64,000 nucleotides of DNA, from NCBI RefSeq assembly GCF_008831285.2, contig NC_045139.1, positions 22,612,412 through 22,676,411 on the forward strand, in the 5' to 3' direction. A program made the translations under genes and the position numbers. The notes under the pieces are model-generated. The model was not told the origin of the DNA and did no database searches. It worked only from the letters and a program-made list of their open reading frames with translations. Source of the stretch: Nymphaea colorata (Eukaryota; Streptophyta; Magnoliopsida; Nymphaeales; Nymphaeaceae). Positions 57,270 through 64,000 of this stretch are shown here, in pieces. How positions within the stretch are numbered: the stretch's first letter is position 1; each line of letters begins with the position of its first letter.

Positions 57270-58508
57270 GTTTACCATGGAGCGGAAAGGTGAAGATAGG
57301 CCCAACAATGAATCTCCAACCTTCATTCAAACAAGCGATGGCTGTACTCACAAAATAGTCCTTCATGAACGGTAACCTTAATATGAAATCACCAATGCCT
57401 TACGTGATGGATTCAACTATAAACCTTTGTCAAAAGCAGACACTCAATTCCTAAGTGGAAAATCGAAGTTGGGATGTATTGATAGTAGCATTAGTATACA
57501 TGTTTTGGATGACCTTAAGTATAAAGAATGGAGATCCACAGATGACACGGTGGCATCATGGCTAATAAACCCCATGGAGCCAAAAATCTATGCTAGCTTT
57601 CAATTTCTAGCCAAAAATCTATGCTAGCTTTCAATTTCTAGCCAAAAATCTATGCTAGCTTTCAATTTCTTGAAACTGCCAAGGGGATTTGGACCTCAGC
57701 CAAGGAATACTACAGCTTGCAACTTACCATTGCCCGTATGTATCCATTGTCTCAGAGAAAGGGAGTTTTAAAAGGGGAAGATGCCTATAAGTGAATATTT
57801 GGGGACATTCAAAGGAATATGGGATGAGATGGATATTCATGCTCCATTAACAACTGATTCGAACAAAGTTAAAATCAAAAGAGAGAACAAGAACGAATTT
57901 TTGAGGTTTTGGTTGGTCTCGAAAATTTTTATGAACAAATTAGAAGGCAGATTTTAATGGGTAATAAGCTCTCCTCCCTTAGCTTGTGTTGCTCTCTCCT
58001 AATGCGTGAAGAATCTACAAGAAGAGCAATGGGAACTTTTGGTGATCACAACCTTGAGTCTAATACCGATGAGAAAGTGGCATTTACTTCCACTAGTGGT
58101 ATTGTCAGCACCTACGGAGGAGAAAAAATAAAAAAAACAGGCTTGAAGATAATAAAAAATAGAAATGCATGCATTCCAAGAAGAGCGGGCATTCTAGAGG
58201 CTCCTGGTGGTTTCTTATTGGTACACCTGAAAGAAGTCTCAGCTACCATGTCAAAGGAACTAACCAAGGGTTGGACAAGCAAGAAAAGGGTCCAGCTAAT
58301 ATGCAAGCTGATCAGGCCACTTCATCCGGTTACGTTGGAAAGGCTGGTTGAGATGATCAAAGATTTACAAATTCAAAAATCTGCTGGGCCCTCCATCAAC
58401 ATGGCTGAAAACACTCAAGGTAACTCTGTTGCTTCTTATTTTCCTGCTTCTGGTCATGGCAATCTATGGATTGTTGACTCAAGCACCACTGATCATATGG
58501 CAAATTAG
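57270..58508 (+). pseudogene. Copia gag and protease start (element F)
   Basis: Plus frames show LKYKEWRSTDDTVASWLINP and IYASFQFLETAKGIWTSAK (57530-57715), then LGTFKGIW/EMDIHAPLTTDSNKVK, and EQIRRQILMGNKLSSL with CCSLLMREESTRRAM in the 199-codon frame 57909-58508. Near its end WIVDSSTTDHMAN is the protease site (canonical DSGAT, here DSS). This is the PB1-like copia gag type with W-x-x-x-D-x-x-x-x-SWL. A triplicated 31-bp segment shifts the frame. No LTRs were found on either side. Confidence 0.75.
57580..57672 (+). repeat. 31-bp direct triplication inside the gag fragment
   Basis: Copies of CCAAAAATCTATGCTAGC... start at 57580, 57611 and 57642 and are essentially identical. The added 62 bp shifts the gag frame (62 is not a multiple of 3), so it arose after or with loss of function. 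Confidence 0.9.
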
Positions 58509-58929
58509 TCTATAAACATAGTTCAAAATATTATACATAAAGCCTGTGCCCCAGTGGCTATTGCCAATAGTGCTCTACTACCGGTTACTAGTTACGGTAG
58601 TCTAGATTTTTTTAATGAGGGTTGTACTGCTGTGTTGATTAAGTAAACAGTTTGAGTTTATAAGTTTAGTACAAGAATAATAAAGCCTCGGCCCTATTGG
58701 CTCTCTCTCTCTCAAATATGCAGAAAAGTGTTTCAGGTTGTTCGTCTGCTTTAAAAGCAAAAGCTACATATCTCCTCTCTATCTCTCTCCATGTCTTTCT
58801 TATATGTCGTGTTTAGATTCTGTTCATTTATTTTTCTTGGTTTCCCTCTACTAGCAAAAATCGATTGTGCCACACAATGATGTGGAAATCTCCCCTTTCC
58901 TGAATTACGTTTGAGCTTCAAAAACAATC
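58509..58929. other. No gene recognised
   Basis: Short stretch after the gag fragment with CT-rich runs (near 58700 and 58775). No domain. Confidence 0.45.
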
Positions 58930-59115
58930 CAAACTAGGGCTGCACACAAGCCCAGTCGAGCCCAAACTTGGCCAGCTCGAGCTCGACTCGACTATACAAA
59001 GTTGAGATCTAACTCGACTCGTTTAACCTATTTAACTCGTTTAGCGTTAACTTGTTAACCCATTTAACTCCTTTAGCATTAACTCGTTTAGGCATTAACT
59101 CATTTAGTGTTAACT
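58930..59115. mobile_element. hAT-like terminal region, tentative
   Basis: TAGGGCTGCACAC followed by GAGCC/GCTCGAGCTCGACTCGA words and a run of TTAACTCGTTTAG-like repeats. Plant non-autonomous hAT elements often start TAGGG-x-TG-CA and carry such strings. No matching opposite end or 8-bp duplication was found. It may be the far end of the hAT at 61.4-63.2 kb or a separate element. Confidence 0.3.
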
Positions 59116-61390
59116 CGACAATAATGAGTCCAATTCTTGACAACCTGAGTGGGAGTTGTTGCCATTTTTTGAAGATTTTTTTGAACCACATAACCAGAAT
59201 CACCTCAATCAAGTAAATGTTTTATGTTTTGGTAAAAGCCAACTGAAGGCTACCTTTCATGCCTTCTTTTGGTTAAAGGTCTTTTAGTTTTAGATGAATG
59301 GGAAATCTTATTACCAAACATAAAACACCCATTTTAAGTGGGTAAGAAGGTACCGAGGTTGTAAGAAACAGAAAACAATGAAAGAAATAGAACAGAAGAT
59401 GGACTTGGGTATAGTAAGGAAGGAAACATAGAAGAAAAAGATAGAGTGCATTGCAGCCTTTCAGCAACTATTACATAGTTCAGATGTGTCGCAGCTATTA
59501 TTGGTCTCTGTTATACCTGGTGAGGTGAAATTTTACCCATTAATGTTTATCCAAATAAATCTCAGGAAGTAAACAAAAAAATATCGAGCTAAAAAAAAAG
59601 AAAAAGAGATTTGTCTACCTGATAGGAGGTTATGACAAGGTAATATGACAGCATAGTGTCTGACTGACCTAAGTCACACATATATATACATGAAAAAATA
59701 TGTGTTTGAACACATGCTCACACATGCATGAGTGCATGGAGAACATAAATAGACAAGCAAAGGATAATATAAGCACATCGAGGTCATAGAGTCTGATTTA
59801 TTGTTAAGAACCAAGTGCAGCCCTACAAAAGGGAAAACTTTTCAACAGTAATTCTCCCACAATAGAAATGTTAATACATGAAAGGAGCAAGTGAAATATA
59901 GCAATAGAAGTGAATCGATTAAGAAAAAAACATTTAATAAGATAATACTGGATCTTGGCAGTACATAGGTAGCAAAGGTTTTATAACCATCTATCTCCTT
60001 TACAAGTTAATGCAATATTTGCTTACAAATATGACAATTTACGCTATAAGGTAAAAGTTCTTAAAAATAACAATCCAAGAATGTTACCAGAAAATAGTAA
60101 GTTGGCACTATAAGGTTACATATCACGGTGGAGAATGCAAGAAAAAACCAGCAGAGAAACGGGGAAAAGCATAAAAACAATAGACTTGTTATGTACAGCT
60201 CATGGTTATCTGTTTGATAATTTGCCTCAGCTCAAGAAACATATACTGTTGAATATTGTCACAAAGTAGCTTTGTCATTCAAAGACATGCTAGAAAACTT
60301 TACAGTGCACTGGAAGAATATGACTTTAGCATTCTAAGACATGCACACATGCCTAAGCATGCAGAAAATACATGAAATCAAAGGAGACTTATGTTCAAGC
60401 ATGTAACCTATTCCATCCCTTAAACATACAAACAAAGAGAAGAGTCAACACACATTCATGAATTGTCAGTAAAACTACCTCACTTTCATGTAGACATGTG
60501 ATGTAGTGCTCTAAACATAGAGGCAACTAAATCAACCTTCCCAATGAACATAATAGAGGATCAAGAATGGAAAATAAAATGGCTTCACACCCATGATATA
60601 GTACTTAAGTATAAACTAAAGAAAATTTTGATATAATACTTATTTATTTGAGTGGTTTTCCTTCAATGACTTCTTCACATTGACGACAGATTGATAGTCA
60701 TAAACCAATTGCTAGAACTCATATAAGCAATGAAATGTTGTGATACACAAGTAATGTAACAAAAGAGGGGGGGAACTTAAAGAAACAAGGAAGGAGATAA
60801 TACTGGCAATAGCTCTAAAAGATTAATAATTTCTGTGTAAACATATCACTGATAAGTCAATTGTTGCATATAGAAAATTCATAGGAGAAAGAAAAAAAAA
60901 ACATTCTCTTTGCTTCAAAAAAACTCATGTGAATCTCCTTCGAAATCTCTAACAAAAGAACCTAACACAGTTGACATAAAAATGCTAGCATAAAAAAATA
61001 AAAATGTTAGCAATAAAAATGATTAAGGGTGTTCAAAAAAGATACAACTAATAATGTTGTCATCAAGATAAAATCAAGCATCAAAGAACAAAACTTAAGA
61101 CTTATAAAAATACCTGGTATCTTGTTAGTTGCTACAATACCAAAAACTAAGAGAATGGGAATTATGCAGCCTCTGTAAACAACATAAACCACAATAACAA
61201 TGAAAAAACATGAAATTCTTTAAAAAAAAGTCTAACAATAGTAAAAGTTTAAAGCTTACTGTATAATATGTTTGAATTGATGTTGAATCATGTTATCTCA
61301 TCTTCAGCAGTGTCCTACAAGAAAACTAACAATAATTGACCAATAAACAACTACTATAATTTATTGGGTTATATTGTGATAAAATAACAT
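59116..61390. other. No gene recognised
   Basis: AT-rich DNA, no recognisable protein or RNA gene. It lies between the tentative hAT terminus and the hAT transposase and might be the element's own non-coding DNA. Confidence 0.4.
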
Positions 61391-61439
61391 GATAAACTTT
61401 GTTATACACCAGTGCAATATTCATTGGTTTTCCATATAG

Positions 61440-63240
61440 TCTTATCCAATCACCTGCACAAATTCATTCTTCTACCGTCTTTGGACTCAATAAACTTCTG
61501 CATTCATCCACAATTCGACCTCTAGTACAAAAAGCAGTTGTGGCGTCACATTTGAGCAATCTGTCTTCTAAATACATACCAAGCTCGGCCTTGGGAGCTT
61601 GGAAATGAACATTGTATGCCTTACTTAAAATGCTAAAAAATCTTACGCTATATCTATTGAAATTGCTACATGATGAGTCAGTTCCTCTCATAAAAGTAGT
61701 AGCATCACATTTAACATTTTATTTAAAACTTCTATTTTTCCAATATAACTGTTATAAAGCTCTTACAATGTATTCTTACTAATGCCATATGATCTTCCTT
61801 TTCTTTTATTTGATTAAAAGTCTTTGAAAAGATAAAGTCTGTTAAACTTAAGTTTATCCTTGGATATAGCATGGAAGCAACAGCCATCAATATATTGCAG
61901 TAGCTCCAATACCTATCAAACTTTTCATTCATTTTAATTGTCATTCTCTTCATAAAGCTACATCTATCACAGCTTCTTCCTGTAATAGTTCTTGAACCCC
62001 CCAAGTTTCTAGGAAAAATCGGTTTATTGTAGGATATTTGGACCCTGAGAAAAGCACAAAGATGTTATAAAATGCTTTAAGAAAAGTACATACTTTTTAT
62101 ATTCTCTTCCATTCATCTGCATTCAATAACCAAGTAAAATCAGCATCTTTCATATCATATCTATAAAAAACATGCTTATACATAAATGTAACCTCCAACA
62201 TCAAATAAGTAGAATTTCATCGAGTTGCAACATCTAGTACCAACTTCATTTGACTACGAATTTCAAATTCATCTACTATAAGTTGGAAGTTGTGAAGTCT
62301 GATAGAGAGCATTTTATATATTTTACTCTCTCTAATCGTACCAAGTTCATCTCTAATAGCAGACAAACCATCTTTCGCCATCAGATTTAGAATATGTCCA
62401 CAACAACAAACATGAAAAAATTTACTGCCTTGGTATAGATTTACACCACTTTTCTTCAAAAAAATTTTCAAAGTTCTTACAAGAACTTCATTAGAAGAAG
62501 CATTGTTGATTGTAATGGAGATGATTTTCTTTTTTATTTCTTATTATTAAAGATTTTTATCAATTACATTTGCTAGATTCTTTCTAGTATGAGGCGGTTC
62601 GACTTGGTCAAAACAAATTATATGTTTTTGAAGTGTCCAAGCATGATCTATGAAGTGAGCTATAGTGAAAATATACTCAATTTGTTGGTTAGACGTCTAC
62701 ATATCTGTTGCCAAGGCAATAGATGTAACACCTTTAAAATATTCCATCAACTTCCTTGTTTCTACCTCATATAATTTTGTGACATCTCTTTTTTTACTGT
62801 TGTCCTCAAAATGGGTAACCAATTTGAAAAAGTAAACTTCAGTAAAATCTAAATCAGCAATGCTCAACCACATTGAATATGCACTCATGACAAACTATCA
62901 TCTTCGCCAATATGTTTCTTATTTTTTTGGAATCAAGTTTGGCACCCTTACTCATTGATTCCTTTGTAAGACCTAAAACTTCACGAATGTCAAATTCAAA
63001 GTATTTTGACTAATATTATAGGATGCGCAAGACACTTATGTATTCTCATCGATGATGTACTCTCTCATGTACTTATAACAAATGTTGCTTTGGAATACTT
63101 GCATCTACCCTTTTTCACACCACCCGTAGTTACTTCTTCAAAATCATTACAAACTAAAGAAGTTCTTGCCCTTTGTCTTTTCATACCACTTTTAGGCATT
63201 GCTTCATCAACTTTATCCATGTTTACATCATGATTCCCAA
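61440..63240 (-). pseudogene. hAT-family transposase, nearly full length but broken
   Basis: Minus-strand order: start MDKVDEAMPKSGMKRQR (63220-63170); BED-type zinc finger remnant GRCKYSKATF...RIHKCLAH (second Cys lost); SAYSMWLSIADLDF and EYFKGVTSIALATDM (62888-62697); NQQIEYIFTIAHFIDHAW; IISITINNASSNEVLV; CCCGHILNLMAKDGL with GTIRESKIYKM (62471-62217). DUF4413-like KFDRYWSYCNILMAVASMLYP follows (61920-61840). The C-terminal dimerisation region has LGMYLEDRLLKCD, TRGRIVDECRSLLSPKTVEE (61691-61464). That is about 590 codons, near family length, with a few stops and frameshifts. Transposases of this family cut and paste with 8-bp target duplications; element ends were not identified here. Confidence 0.8.
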
Positions 63241-63294
63241 TAGAATTCGAATAGGTAGGATCTACACTGCCATCAGCTATAGATCCTACCTATT

Positions 63295-63345
63295 GTTTGT
63301 TTGTCTTTACTTGTAGTATTTGTTTGTCTTTACTTGTAGTATTTT
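63295..63345. repeat. Short tandem duplication (~25 bp x2)
   Basis: TTTGTCTTTACTTGTAGTAT occurs twice in a row, upstream (minus sense) of the hAT transposase start. Confidence 0.85.
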
Positions 63346-64000
63346 CTCTTGGTGATGACATTCTTCTTCTACACACAAACAGGAGTAAAACCAAACTCAA
63401 ACTGTATAAGCAAAAGAATCATGACATCTAACATCTAGTTGCTGAATTAAGAAAATAAACATTTGTAAAAATAAGTCAAACTAACATATCAAATGCAAAA
63501 TATTAAGAACATCATCTAAGTAGCAATATATATATATATATATATATGAATAACTATAAATGATATAATTAATTGTTCAAACTATCTAGCTCAATAGCAA
63601 CTACCTTATAAAGCTCATGTAGGGAATGCTCCAAAAAGCATGTAGCACATTAACATTTCAAATGAAAGGAGAAGCCACTGTACTTAAAACTTTTGTAAAT
63701 ATGGCCATTGGTAGGAAAATAACAGGTTCATGATTGATATAGACAATAAATCATTATGGAAGTAGGCAGGAAGTCATATACCATGGAGAGGGCAAATTTG
63801 ACAGGTTCATACATCTCAATTAATTCTTGAAAAAAAATGAAGATAAAGAGCAATTGCCATTGTTTTGTCTGCTTTTGTCCTCAAAGCGTGCATGTTGTGA
63901 TTACATGCTTATGCAGTTCAAGTTTCAATGAAATGAAAAGAAGAAATTGTAAAGGTAATGGAAAAATAATCCGGTTCCAAATAAGCAGTGTTAATTTAAC
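63346..64000. other. No gene recognised
   Basis: AT-rich, with a TA microsatellite at about 63526-63546. No hAT terminal repeat was recognised, so the element may extend past the window edge. Confidence 0.45.

Noticed and set aside
1-64000. Endogenous pararetrovirus (caulimovirid) sequence
   Set aside because: The RT-containing segments are assignable to Copia, Tat-type gypsy or LINE by flanking integrase, archaeal-type RNase H or LTRs; no movement-protein-like or coat-protein-like context was seen.
1-64000. CRISPR arrays, operons, Shine-Dalgarno sites
   Set aside because: The content is eukaryotic plant DNA; none of the tandem arrays has constant repeats with unique spacers.

Overview
This window is nuclear DNA from a seed plant, probably a flowering plant. 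It is AT-rich and repeat-dominated, and the interpretable coding sequence is almost entirely transposable elements of plant types: Ty1/copia, Ty3/gypsy of the Tat lineage with an archaeal-type RNase H, LINE, hAT and CACTA-like MITEs, plus a plant mobile domain. There are no operons, rRNAs, tRNA genes or CRISPR arrays. The species cannot be fixed from the sequence.

Layout. 1-3.3 kb shows no gene. 3.5-5.4 kb is an internally deleted Copia element (A, minus strand), followed by a LINE fragment (5.4-6.2 kb), a Copia LTR scrap (6.6 kb), a stretch of unusual repeats, a decayed plant-mobile-domain gene (8.7-9.9 kb), a minisatellite (10.3-11.1 kb) and a ~130-bp tandem array (12.6-13.1 kb). 13.1-29.3 kb is one old Tat-type gypsy element with ~3.2-kb LTRs. 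Its ORF1-gag-PR-RT-RH-integrase-zinc-finger block is inverted relative to its LTRs and integrase core. The breakpoints carry a perfect 116-bp inverted repeat and a perfect 111-bp filler copied from its own RT region. Its 3' LTR is cut off by a plus-strand Copia remnant (C, 29.4-32.8 kb).

From 33.1 to 48.4 kb, pieces of a plus-strand host gene can be followed. Exons at 41857-41944, 41986-42123, 42158-42250 + 47861-47915 and 48245 onward join in frame. Copia E (42251-47855, minus, TSD TATTT, LTRs ~10% diverged) sits inside the third of these exons. Copia D (33259-40112, minus, TSD AAGGA, LTRs 402 bp with 9 differences) sits in what looks like an intron. D is the best-preserved element: its full-length gag-pol is broken only by two nonsense codons. 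Its primer-binding region matches the 5'-half/anticodon arm of initiator tRNA-Met rather than the usual 3' end.

48.4-64 kb holds a MITE, Copia RNase H and LINE C-terminal fragments, a GC-richer block with no recognised gene (52.3-55.6 kb), two CACTA-like remnants, a Copia gag fragment (57.3-58.5 kb) and a nearly full-length but broken hAT transposase (61.4-63.2 kb, minus). No gene in the window looks intact and functional.
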